Assembly (NCBI GenBank): GCA_963792405.1
Contig: CAWBVU010000005.1
Location: 186,001 to 250,000, forward strand
Source: SZUA-442 sp963792405
GTDB taxonomy: Bacteria; Actinomycetota; Acidimicrobiia; Spongiisociales; UBA5794
Length of the DNA: 64,000 nucleotides
Direction: 5' to 3'
Position numbers and translations under genes: made by a program. Numbering within the stretch: position 1 is the stretch's first letter; the number at the start of each line of letters is the position of its first letter. Under the pieces are notes generated by a model. It was not told the DNA's origin. It did not search any database and saw nothing but the letters and a program-made list of their open reading frames with translations. Shown here one piece after another: positions 49,727 to 56,710 of the stretch.

Positions 49727-50749
49727 TCACGGCACGATCAGGAGACCCTCCCCATCGAGTGCCAGTCGGAGAGCGCCTTCTTCGCCCGGCCTCACGGAGA
49801 GGGTGAGCACGCCACCGCCGCCGTGGGGGGCATGGCGCATCTGGATGTCCCGCACGTCCACGCCCGAGGCCTCCAGGGCATGCCCGACCTTGGCGAGCTC
49901 CCCCGGCCTGTCGGCGAGCGCGATCCTCACCTGGGAGACGGGTGAGCCGAGCCCCTGCCTCGTCGCCCTGGCCCTCGACAGGATCGTCAGGAGCGAGTCG
50001 TCGTCGGACAGGATCGCCGCCTCCAGGGCGGAGAGGCGCTCGCGTAGGGCGCCGATCGCATGAAGCACGGCGTCGCCATTGGTCTTGAGGATCTCCACCC
50101 AGGGAACGGGGAGCGATGCGCCGACCCTCGTCAGGTCGCGAAAGCTGCCCGCCGCGAGGGTGAGCGAGTCCGGGCTCGCCGCAGCCGCGTCGAGGAGGCC
50201 GCTGGCGACGATCTGCGGGAGATGGCTGATCAGTGCGACTGCCCGGTCATGGTCGACGGCGGACATGGTGACGGGTCTTCCTCCGAGGTCCTCGATCACG
50301 GCCGCGACCTGTTCCGTCGCCGCCGGATCGGCCCCATCCACGATCACCCACGTGGCACCGCTGAACAGTGCCGGGCTCGCTGCCTCGGGTCCCGAGACCT
50401 CGCGGCCTGCCATCGGGTGCGTCGCGACGAAGCGGGGAAGGTGGGACGAGACATCGATCACCGCCTGCTTGACGCCGGCGACGTCCATCACGACGGCATC
50501 GGTGTGGAGGTTGGCGAGGATCTCGATCGTGGCCTTCGGTGGTGCGGCGACGACCACGAGCTGTGCATCCGCGACGGACGCCTGGAGGGTGTCCGCGACC
50601 TCGTCGACCAGGCCACGCTCGACGGCCACGGCGATGGCCGATGCGTCGGCATCGTGTCCGACGACCCGCCAGCCCGACGCGCGGAGGCCCGATGCGATCG
50701 AGCCCCCGATCAGGCCCGTGCCGATGACTGCCGCCGTGCGAGTGGACAC
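49727..50749 (-). CDS. tyrA: Prephenate dehydrogenase with C-terminal ACT domain
   Basis: A 340-aa enzyme of tyrosine synthesis. AAVIGTGLIGGSIASGLRASG (residues 7-27) is the NAD-binding start. PRFVATHPMAGREVSGPEAA near 110 has the catalytic His region, and SAVDHDRAVALISHLPQIVASGL near 175 follows. Residues 265-340 form an ACT domain (VRIALADRPGELAKVGHALEASGV), often used for Tyr feedback. The GTG at 50749 is chosen just before the Rossmann motif. The next gene of the operon starts 45 bp downstream. Confidence 0.93.
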   Translation of the reverse strand: MSTRTAAVIGTGLIGGSIASGLRASGWRVVGHDADASAIAVAVERGLVDEVADTLQASVADAQLVVVAAPPKATIEILANLHTDAVVMDVAGVKQAVIDVSSHLPRFVATHPMAGREVSGPEAASPALFSGATWVIVDGADPAATEQVAAVIEDLGGRPVTMSAVDHDRAVALISHLPQIVASGLLDAAAASPDSLTLAAGSFRDLTRVGASLPVPWVEILKTNGDAVLHAIGALRERLSALEAAILSDDDSLLTILSRARATRQGLGSPVSQVRIALADRPGELAKVGHALEASGVDVRDIQMRHAPHGGGGVLTLSVRPGEEGALRLALDGEGLLIVP

Positions 50750-50842
50750 CCGAACCCCACATCCTCGATGGCCGTCAGGGTAGGTGCCCTCCGCGGCGAC
50801 GCGGCAGGGTGTGCCCGCGTCCGGCGACCTAGCCTGAAGGTG

Positions 50843-51781
50843 ATGCGACGGGTGTTGGTCACAGGTGCCGGGAGCTGGACCGGCGGTCAGCTGGTCCGCA
50901 GGCTCGAGCGACGCGGCGACGTCGGTGTGTTCGCCGTGGACGATGTGTCCCCAGTGGTCGCGTTCGATTCGGAGTTCGCCAGGCTCGACCTCGACCGGCT
51001 GGCCCTCGCCCGGTTCGTCCTCGAGGTGGAACCGGATGTCGTCATGCACCTCCAGTCCGTCCATCGCACTGCTGAGGAAGGCAGGCGGATGGAGTCCGAG
51101 GAGCGCATCATCGGCGCGCTCGCCCTCTTCGGGGCGATCCAGCGGATCGGCACCGTCGAGTCCGTGATCGTGAAGTCCGACACCGCGATCTATGGGTCAC
51201 ACCCTCGCAATCCCTCCGTCCTGTCGGAGGGCACGCGACCCCAGGGCCGACCGAGCAGGTACCAACGGGACCTCACCGAGATGGAGCGCTTCGTCGGCGA
51301 CCTCGCCGAGCGCCTCCCCGACGTGACGTTCACAGTGCTCCGCTTCGCTCCGATCTTCGGACCCCGCGTGGGGAACCCGATCAGCAGGTACCTGACCCTC
51401 CCGGTCGTGCCGACCTTGCTCGGATTCGATCCCCGACTCCAGTTCACCGACGAACGCGACGCGGTCGCCGTGCTCGAGCATGCGCTCGACCACCCCGTCG
51501 AAGGCACGTTCAATGTCGCAGGAGACGGCGTCATGTACCTGTCGAGGATCCTTCGGCTCGGTCGACGTGCCCCCCAGCCGTTCCCCGGTCGATCGTTCGA
51601 CACGGTCATCCGCACCCTGTCGCGTGTGGACCTGCGGGTTCCCGACCACGTGACCGGCCTCCTCAAGCATGGGCGGGTCGTCGACACCGCCCGCATGCAC
51701 GACGTCCTCGGGTTCTCCCCCGACCACACCTGCCGACAGACCGTGCTCAACGCCTATCACCCCTCCGAGGTGGACTCGTGA
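50843..51781 (+). CDS. NAD-dependent epimerase/dehydratase family protein
   Basis: A 312-aa extended SDR. RVLVTGAGSWTGGQLVRRLE (residues 3-22) is the NAD-binding motif, with VVMHLQSVHR near 70. The catalytic Tyr-Lys pair is altered: SRYQRDLTEME near 150 has YxxxL rather than YxxxK. LRFAPIFGPRVGNPISRYL is the usual substrate segment. The TAGCCT box (50830-50835) lies 7 nt before the ATG. It overlaps the acyltransferase start by 4 bp, and the two form a rightward pair seen in other actinobacteria. Confidence 0.85.
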   Translation: MRRVLVTGAGSWTGGQLVRRLERRGDVGVFAVDDVSPVVAFDSEFARLDLDRLALARFVLEVEPDVVMHLQSVHRTAEEGRRMESEERIIGALALFGAIQRIGTVESVIVKSDTAIYGSHPRNPSVLSEGTRPQGRPSRYQRDLTEMERFVGDLAERLPDVTFTVLRFAPIFGPRVGNPISRYLTLPVVPTLLGFDPRLQFTDERDAVAVLEHALDHPVEGTFNVAGDGVMYLSRILRLGRRAPQPFPGRSFDTVIRTLSRVDLRVPDHVTGLLKHGRVVDTARMHDVLGFSPDHTCRQTVLNAYHPSEVDS

Positions 51782-52992
51782 GACCATCCGACCTCGAATC
51801 GCTCACGAAGGCCGAGCTTCTCGTCCTCGCTCGCGAGGCGTCGATCCGGGGACGCTCGTCGATGACGAAGGCAGAGCTCGTCGCGGCGCTGTCCTCCGAT
51901 TCGGGTGCCAGTGGGCTGACGGGGCACCCGAGCATCGTCGAAGGGCTCGGCTCGATCCCCATCCCGGGCGTGTCCATCGAGGACCGCATCGAGGCCAGGG
52001 AGCGCAGGGCAGCACTCCAGCACCGGCTTGCCGGGTTCGTGGACCCGTCCACCCACTGCCCCTGGATGAGCATCGAGGGGCATCCCTGTGGCCTCCCCGT
52101 GGTGGCGGGATACAGCAGCTGCGGCCTTCACGGTGGCGGCGACATCGCCGACGTCGCGATCCCGATCACGGGGGTCCTCGGCTTCTCCTCGTGGCCGACA
52201 CTGTGGCGCCACCTCACCCTTGCCACGTACGACGCCGATCCCTTCGGTCTCGACCCGATCGTGGCCGAGATGGCATGGCATGTGCTCAACGGCTTCTACT
52301 ACGACTACTTCCGCGTCGAGGTCGAGGGCATCGAGCACGTTCCCGAGAGTGGTGCAGGGGTGGTGGTCGCCAACCATGGCGGCGCAGCGCTCCCCTACGA
52401 CGCGGCGATGCTCACCCTCGCCGTGCTGAACGAGTGCCCGGTGCCACGGCGGCTGCGAGTCGTCGGCACGGAGATCTTCAACATGCTCCCCGGCATCTCC
52501 CACCTGTATCGCAAGGTCGGTGCGGCGTACGCCGCGAGGGACGATGCGAGGGCGATCCTCGAACGTGGTCACCTCCTCGGCGTGTTCCCCGAGGGTGAAC
52601 GCGGCTTCATGAAGCCCGTGTGGGACGCCTACCGGGTGGGTCGGCTCGGCCGGGGAGGGTTCATCGAGATCGCCGAGGAGGCGGGTGCACCGATCGTCCC
52701 CGTGGCCATCGTCGGATCCGAGGAAGTGCATCCTGCCGTGATGACGTCGAAACGACTGGCACGCATCGTCCGCATGTTCTTCCCCGAGCAGCGGGTCGAG
52801 GAGATCGCCATCGCTCTCAACCCGATCCCCTTGCCGGTGCGCTGGCGCATCAGGTTCCTGGAGCCCGTCGCGCCGGGCCCGTCCCCCGAAGGGCTCGACG
52901 CCCTCGAACAGCTCGAACGTGCCGAGGACATCCGACGCTCGATCCAGAGCGCACTCGACGACATGCTGTCGGACCGCCGCACCTCCTTCTAG
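51778..52992 (+). CDS. PlsC-like acyltransferase with N-terminal SAP/Rho_N-like motif
   Basis: A 404-aa protein. Residues 1-43 (LESLTKAELLVLAREASIRGRSSMTKAELVAAL) resemble a Rho_N/SAP helical module. A Cys/His segment THCPWMSIEGHPCGLPVVAGYSSCGLH near 84-112 may bind metal. The acyltransferase part starts near 170 with VVVANHGGAALPYDAAML in place of NHxxxxD, and has VFPEGERGFMKP near 270 and VPVAIVGSEEVH. It is likely a glycerol-phosphate or lysophospholipid acyltransferase with an unusual N-terminus. The GTG overlaps the epimerase stop. Confidence 0.82.
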   Translation: MRPSDLESLTKAELLVLAREASIRGRSSMTKAELVAALSSDSGASGLTGHPSIVEGLGSIPIPGVSIEDRIEARERRAALQHRLAGFVDPSTHCPWMSIEGHPCGLPVVAGYSSCGLHGGGDIADVAIPITGVLGFSSWPTLWRHLTLATYDADPFGLDPIVAEMAWHVLNGFYYDYFRVEVEGIEHVPESGAGVVVANHGGAALPYDAAMLTLAVLNECPVPRRLRVVGTEIFNMLPGISHLYRKVGAAYAARDDARAILERGHLLGVFPEGERGFMKPVWDAYRVGRLGRGGFIEIAEEAGAPIVPVAIVGSEEVHPAVMTSKRLARIVRMFFPEQRVEEIAIALNPIPLPVRWRIRFLEPVAPGPSPEGLDALEQLERAEDIRRSIQSALDDMLSDRRTSF

Positions 52993-53010
52993 GAGGAGGC
53001 GCCGCTCTAC

Positions 53011-53440
53011 AGACGCCTCCCGCACCGCACTCCCCCCTCTGCCCTCCGGGCATCTCCCCCAAAGGGGAGAAGGAAGGGTGGAGCGAAGCGACGCAGAGAG
53101 GGCCTACTGCACGTCTCTCCCCGCGGGAGAGACGCGGAGCGAAGCGACGCAGAGAGGGCCTCCTGCAACGTCTCTCCCCGCGGGAGAGACGCGGAGCGAA
53201 GCGACGCAGAGAGGGCCGCAGTCCAGACGCCTCCCGCACCGCTCCCCCCTCTGCCCTCCGGGCATCTCCCCCAAAGGGGGAGAAGGAGAATGAGACGGAC
53301 GCCTCCCGCACCGCACTCCCCCCTCTGCCCTCCGGGCATCTCCCCCAAAGGGGGAGAAGGAGCATGGCTCAGGCATCTCCCCCAAAGGGGGAGAAGGAAG
53401 CATGGCTCGGGCATCTCCGCCAAAGGGGAGAGTGGTATGG
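53011..53440. repeat. Cluster of two palindromic intergenic repeat modules
   Basis: Module A (about 65 bp; 53011-53077, 53225-53288, 53297-53362, with partial copies at 53366-53408 and 53409-53440) contains GACGCCTCCCGCACCGC, a GCCC-TCC-GGGC hairpin and the hairpin TCTCCCCC-AAA-GGGGGAGA. Module B (53111-53160 and 53168-53217, with its tail alone at 53079-53104) has the 9-bp hairpin GTCTCTCCC-CGC-GGGAGAGAC followed by GCGGAGCGAAGCGACGCAGA. It looks like a REP/MITE-type array. The stretch is open in several frames, but the translations are low-complexity repeats without coding character. Confidence 0.85.
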
Positions 53441-53446
53441 CAGAGT

Positions 53447-53477
53447 GCTTGCAATTGCAAGCGAAGTGCTGTATGCT
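53447..53477 (+). promoter_or_regulatory. Operator palindrome and -10 box of the HTH/phasin-like operon
   Basis: GCTTGCAATTGCAAGC (53447-53462) is a perfect 16-bp palindrome. TATGCT (53472-53477) lies 9 nt before the ATG at 53487, and a further half-site TGCAAG follows at about 53478. The palindrome covers the region just upstream of or overlapping the -35, fitting autoregulation by the HTH protein. Confidence 0.6.
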
Positions 53478-53486
53478 GCAAGTGGA

Positions 53487-53831
53487 ATGAAGACACCACA
53501 GCTTGGTGACGTCGGCACGTTCATCCGGGAGCAGCGGGAACGGAGTGCGCTGTCGATCAGGAAGCTCGCCGAATTGACGGGCGTATCGAACCCCTACCTC
53601 TCGCAGATCGAGCGGGGGGTGCGGACGCCGTCGGCGGAGATCCTCAGATCGATCGCGGGCGCCCTCTCGATCCGCACCGAGACGCTCTACGAGCGGGCGG
53701 GTCTCCTCGAGAGGGACGACCCACCGGGGGTGATGGACGCCATCGACGCCGACACCAGGCTCACCGATACACAGAAGACAGCCCTGATGGAGATCTACAC
53801 GAGCTTCATCGCACACGACCAGGAGGGATGA
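53487..53831 (+). CDS. Xre-family regulator (Rv0474/MLDSR-like)
   Basis: A 114-aa regulator. GTFIREQRERSALSIRKLAELTGVSNPYLSQIERGVRTPSAEILRSIAGAL (residues 8-58) is an HTH domain almost like that of mycobacterial Rv0474 and the rhodococcal lipid-droplet regulator MLDSR. A short helical tail follows (TRLTDTQKTALMEIYTSF). Family knowledge: the homologue represses the adjacent phasin/HBHA-like gene and responds to lipids. It overlaps the next gene by 4 bp. The palindrome upstream is a likely binding site. Confidence 0.87.
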   Translation: MKTPQLGDVGTFIREQRERSALSIRKLAELTGVSNPYLSQIERGVRTPSAEILRSIAGALSIRTETLYERAGLLERDDPPGVMDAIDADTRLTDTQKTALMEIYTSFIAHDQEG

Positions 53832-54415
53832 TGATCCTCGAAGCACAGAAGGAAGCAGCGACGAAGGCGGCCAAGACCGTGACGGACGCGACGGTGACGG
53901 TCACGGAGAAGGCGATCGATCTCGGTTCCACCGCAGGTCACAAGGCGAGCGACATGGGCTCGTCCGCCGTGACGACGATCACCGAGACCGCTACCGAGGT
54001 CTTCCACATCGGCAGTGATCTCGCGTCGAAGGGCGTCCTTCGCGTGAAGGAGTTCAAGCTCGGCGACAAGAACGTCGGAGAGCGTGCCCAGGCGACCGTC
54101 GAGACGGTCTCGGAGCGAATCGACATCGATCAGTTCCAGGATCAGGTCGCGAAGCTCCGCCATCAGATGGAGAGCGTGATGGGGACGTGGAAGGAGACCT
54201 TCCGTCCGGCGGCCCCTGCCGAGAAGCCTGCCCCTGCCGCGAAGGCGACCACGACCCGGACCACGACCGCCAAGAAGGCCCCCGCCAAGAAGGCGCCTGC
54301 CAAGAAGGCGACCACGACCCGGACCACGACCGCCAAGAAGGCGCCTGCCAAGAAGGCGACCGCGACCCGGACCACGACCGCCAAGAAGGCCCCCGCGCCC
54401 AAGGCGACGACGTAA
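53828..54415 (+). CDS. HBHA/MLDS-like phasin protein with Lys-Ala-Pro tail
   Basis: A 195-aa protein. Residues 5-130 are amphipathic helices rich in Ala/Thr (KEAATKAAKTVTDATVTVTEKAIDL, ERAQATVETVSERIDIDQFQDQVAKL), typical of phasin or lipid-droplet coat proteins. Residues 140-195 form a basic tail with KKAPAKKA and TTTRTTTAKKAPA repeats like the heparin-binding/DNA-binding tail of HBHA. It probably coats PHA or triacylglycerol inclusions and may tether them to DNA (inference). ATG 53828 overlaps the regulator; ATG 53831 is equally possible after AGGAGGG. Confidence 0.82.
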   Translation: MMILEAQKEAATKAAKTVTDATVTVTEKAIDLGSTAGHKASDMGSSAVTTITETATEVFHIGSDLASKGVLRVKEFKLGDKNVGERAQATVETVSERIDIDQFQDQVAKLRHQMESVMGTWKETFRPAAPAEKPAPAAKATTTRTTTAKKAPAKKAPAKKATTTRTTTAKKAPAKKATATRTTTAKKAPAPKATT

Positions 54416-54428
54416 CACCGATCCAGCC

Positions 54429-54462
54429 GTCAGCGGGATCCGCGTCCGCGGGTCCCGCTGAC
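54429..54462. terminator. Stem-loop between the phasin-like and DUF4332 genes
   Basis: GTCAGCGGGA (54429-54438) pairs perfectly with TCCCGCTGAC (54453-54462). The 14-nt interior contains a further short CCGCG/CGCGG pairing. It lies between convergent genes and probably ends both transcripts. No T tract is evident. Confidence 0.6.
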
Positions 54463-54475
54463 GCGTCGGACGGAA

Positions 54476-54880
54476 TCAGGACACGACGAGCGGTTCGATC
54501 TCGTGTGCGCCGTCGATCCATCCCTGCACCATCTCGACGGTGGGGAGACGCTGGACGAGACGGCGTTTCGTGTTCGCCTGGGTCACCGTCACCATCAGGT
54601 TGGCGGCGTTGCGCCGTCGGAGCGCCTTGATGGTGTCCACGCCACCGGCCGCCAGAAGGTCTGCGTACTCGGACCCGATCCCCTTGATCCGCATGAGATC
54701 GGCCTGTTGTGCCCAGCGGAGAAGCTCGGTGGTCGGGATGCCCGTGCGCTCGGAGAGATCCGCCCTGCCGCTCCGGGTCGATGCCTGCTGCAGGAGGGAC
54801 TCCGTGGTGCGAACCCTGGCCTTCCTCAGTTTCGTCGCCTCTCGATGACGGATCGGACGAATCGCCGCTATCGAAGCCAT
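54476..54880 (-). CDS. DUF4332 / helix-hairpin-helix-like protein
   Basis: A 134-aa basic, helical protein. LSERTGIPTTELLRWAQQADLMRIKGIGSEYADLLAAGGVDTIKALRRRNAANL contains a KGIGSEYADLL hairpin-helix-hairpin segment typical of DUF4332, a family related to DNA-binding HhH modules. An N-terminal helix LRKARVRTTESLLQQA carries a similar repeat. Function unknown; nucleic-acid binding is inferred. It ends at the stem-loop shared with the phasin-like gene. Confidence 0.75.
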   Translation of the reverse strand: MASIAAIRPIRHREATKLRKARVRTTESLLQQASTRSGRADLSERTGIPTTELLRWAQQADLMRIKGIGSEYADLLAAGGVDTIKALRRRNAANLMVTVTQANTKRRLVQRLPTVEMVQGWIDGAHEIEPLVVS

Positions 54881-54957
54881 CCCGAACCACTCCCTCCTGA
54901 ACCAGCGCGCTCAGTGGCGCCGAGACTACTCATGAACCGATCCGCCGTGCCGGGGTT

Positions 54958-55542
54958 TCATCGCATGGATCCCGGGAGGTCATCGGCAGTGGCGAAGATC
55001 GGGGGCGTGAGCCGATCGAGCCACACCTCCTCGGCATGTGCTCCATGCGTCGCGATGACATCGTGCACGTTGACGGCCCCCTCCAGCCCCAGGAACACGT
55101 CCCACATGCCGGCGGAGACCACAACGGGCCACCCCCTCTGGTATCGGTACTTCGGGATGACGACCTGTGCCTCGGTGGAGACCGCCCTCTCAACGAGCAG
55201 ACCCACCACCGGCGCAGGTATGCCGGGCTGATCCCCGCGCGCGATCACACACCTGTCGATGGAACGATCCCTCGACAGGAGGTCGAGAGCGGCACGCAGC
55301 GGTGATGCCGTCCCCTCCCTCCATCCCGGGTCCTCGATGACGGACACCCGGGAGAGGTCGCAGAGCTCCTGGACGCGATCAGCGTCCGGACCGAGCACGA
55401 CGATGACCTCATCGACAGGCCATGTCAACGCGTCGTCGACGACGCTGTCGAGCATCGCCCTCCCGCGAACCGGTGACGCGTACTTGGGGAGCGCAAAGCC
55501 CTCCCCCTCATCTGCAGCAAGCACGATCGCGACCGTCGACAT
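54958..55542 (-). CDS. MobA/IspD-like nucleotidyltransferase with altered signature
   Basis: A 194-aa GT-A fold protein. The N-terminus VAIVLAADEGEGFALPKYASPVRGRAMLD corresponds to LAAG..R.G..K of MobA/CTP:molybdopterin cytidylyltransferases, with the second Gly replaced by Asp. RCVIARGDQPGIPAPVVGLL near 97 matches the metal-binding loop, and YQRGWPVVVSAGMW near 134 follows. The substrate cannot be told; it might be a CofC- or MocA-like enzyme or have lost activity. Confidence 0.72.
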   Translation of the reverse strand: MSTVAIVLAADEGEGFALPKYASPVRGRAMLDSVVDDALTWPVDEVIVVLGPDADRVQELCDLSRVSVIEDPGWREGTASPLRAALDLLSRDRSIDRCVIARGDQPGIPAPVVGLLVERAVSTEAQVVIPKYRYQRGWPVVVSAGMWDVFLGLEGAVNVHDVIATHGAHAEEVWLDRLTPPIFATADDLPGSMR

Positions 55543-55558
55543 GAAGGCGGCAGGCTAC

Positions 55559-56014
55559 TCAGCCTGCCGACGTCAACGCTCCGAGCAGCGCGACCTGGAT
55601 CGAGGCGAGCCATGCGACCGCCGCGAGCTCCGGATCGTCCGCAATGCCGTCCTCCCAACCCGGCCCGGTGTCGAAGACGCCCGCCCGCGAAGCCAGAACC
55701 AGGCGTGCCGCATTGACCGCACGCATTGCGCCGACGGCGTCCTCCCTCACGAGCCGTGTCCTACCGTCGGCGATCGCGGCGACCACGGCCCTGTCCCCCT
55801 CCCGTTGGAGGTCGAGCTCGTCTCGTGCGAGCGCGGTGAACTCGGCCGAGGCCTCCGCGTCCTCGGGATGGGCACGACGGTTGAGCACGGCATACGCGGG
55901 ATCGGTGTCATCGATGCCGATCCGCTCGAGCACTGCGACGACCTGGCCGAGGAGCACCCGCTCACGCGGCGACAGGGCGATCACCACATCGCCGCTGTCC
56001 GCCCGAGCCCTCAT
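55559..56014 (-). CDS. DUF2017 family protein
   Basis: A 151-aa helical protein. ALSPRERVLLGQVVAVLERIGIDD, ALARDELDLQREGDRAVVAAIADGRTRLVREDAVGAMRAVNAARLVLASRAG and a final WLASIQVALLGAL match actinobacterial DUF2017 proteins, which are usually encoded next to clpS, as here. ATG 56014 has GAGGAG 5 nt upstream and lies 8 bp after the clpS stop. It may assist N-end rule proteolysis (inference from neighbourhood only). Confidence 0.8.
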   Translation of the reverse strand: MRARADSGDVVIALSPRERVLLGQVVAVLERIGIDDTDPAYAVLNRRAHPEDAEASAEFTALARDELDLQREGDRAVVAAIADGRTRLVREDAVGAMRAVNAARLVLASRAGVFDTGPGWEDGIADDPELAAVAWLASIQVALLGALTSAG

Positions 56015-56021
56015 GTTCTCC

Positions 56022-56309
56022 TCACGCGTCCTGCTCCATCGTGGCCCACAGGCCATACCCGTGGAGCCGCAGGACCGCGAGCTCCGCATGTTCCCTGGTC
56101 CCGGAGAAGACCGCGGCCCTCCCCTCGTGATGCACCTGCAGCATCAGCTCGGTCGCCCGGTCCCGCGGGAGGCCGAGCACTTCCTGGAACACGAACACGA
56201 CGTAGTCCATGAGATTGACCGGGTCGTCCCAGACGATCACGATCCATGGCCGATCCACATGATGGTCGGCCGTCTCCGAGGGAGCGCGTACCGGGGAAGG
56301 CGCGACCAT
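56022..56309 (-). CDS. clpS: ATP-dependent Clp protease adaptor ClpS
   Basis: A 95-aa adaptor that feeds N-degron substrates to ClpAP/ClpCP. PWIVIVWDDPVNLMDYVVFVFQEVLG (about 21-46) holds the DDPVN substrate-binding pocket, and HHEGRAAVFSGTREHAELAVLRLHGYGLWATME the second half of the fold. An N-terminal flexible tail of 20 residues is present. ATG 56309 overlaps the HTH gene stop by 1 bp; a GTG at 56312 is an alternative. Confidence 0.93.
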   Translation of the reverse strand: MVAPSPVRAPSETADHHVDRPWIVIVWDDPVNLMDYVVFVFQEVLGLPRDRATELMLQVHHEGRAAVFSGTREHAELAVLRLHGYGLWATMEQDA

Positions 56310-56542
56310 CACTCCCCGTGGGTCCCGACCTCCGCCGTCCGGTCACGCGAGGCGCGCCGCTGGTCGTTGATCCACGCCTCGAAGTCCTCCTTCGCCACCC
56401 GCCATTCCCTGCCGAACTTCACGGCGGGGAGCTCGCCGGAGCGAAGGACGCTCGTGACGACGAAGGTGGATACATCCATGTACTCGCAGATGTCGGCGAC
56501 CGACAGCCAGGGTTTGTCCACAGCGACCCGTACGTCGTCCAT
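56309..56542 (-). CDS. BldC/excisionase-type small helix-turn-helix protein
   Basis: A 77-aa DNA-binding protein. KPWLSVADICEYMDVSTFVVTSVLRSGELPAVKFGREWRVAKEDFEAWI is a MerR-like winged HTH of the excisionase/BldC class (recognition helix near VSTFVVTSVLRSG, wing FGREWRV). BldC proteins bind direct repeats as head-to-tail multimers. A TACGCT box 6 nt before the ATG (minus strand) marks its promoter. It heads the HTH-clpS-DUF2017 unit. Confidence 0.82.
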   Translation of the reverse strand: MDDVRVAVDKPWLSVADICEYMDVSTFVVTSVLRSGELPAVKFGREWRVAKEDFEAWINDQRRASRDRTAEVGTHGE

Positions 56543-56580
56543 GCCGCCAGCGTAGGCTTGCAGGTGCGATGACACCAGAT

Positions 56581-56598
56581 GTTCGACACGTTCGACAA
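56581..56598. promoter_or_regulatory. Tandem 9-bp direct repeat between divergent genes
   Basis: GTTCGACAC (56581-56589) and GTTCGACAA (56590-56598) are two adjacent 9-bp direct repeats, upstream of the -35 position expected for the BldC-like gene and in the region between it and the divergent coiled-coil gene. The arrangement suits a regulator of the BldC class. Confidence 0.4.
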
Positions 56599-56710
56599 AC
56601 CGCTTGCGCAGCCTCGGAGGAGGCCGGTATCGTCGGTGTGCTGGGAACGGACCTCCGGGTCGCACGCTATGGTCGCAGGGGCTTCGTCGGGCGGACGATC
56701 GGGAAGGTAC

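Noticed and set aside
53011..53440. CRISPR array
   Set aside because: The repeats are palindromic, interleaved and of two kinds, with no unique spacers of constant length and no cas genes nearby.
52620..53486. Plus-strand open frame running from the acyltransferase through the repeat block into the HTH gene
   Set aside because: The repeat block has no stops in several frames and translates to low-complexity repeats. The HTH gene has its own promoter, operator and ATG at 53487.
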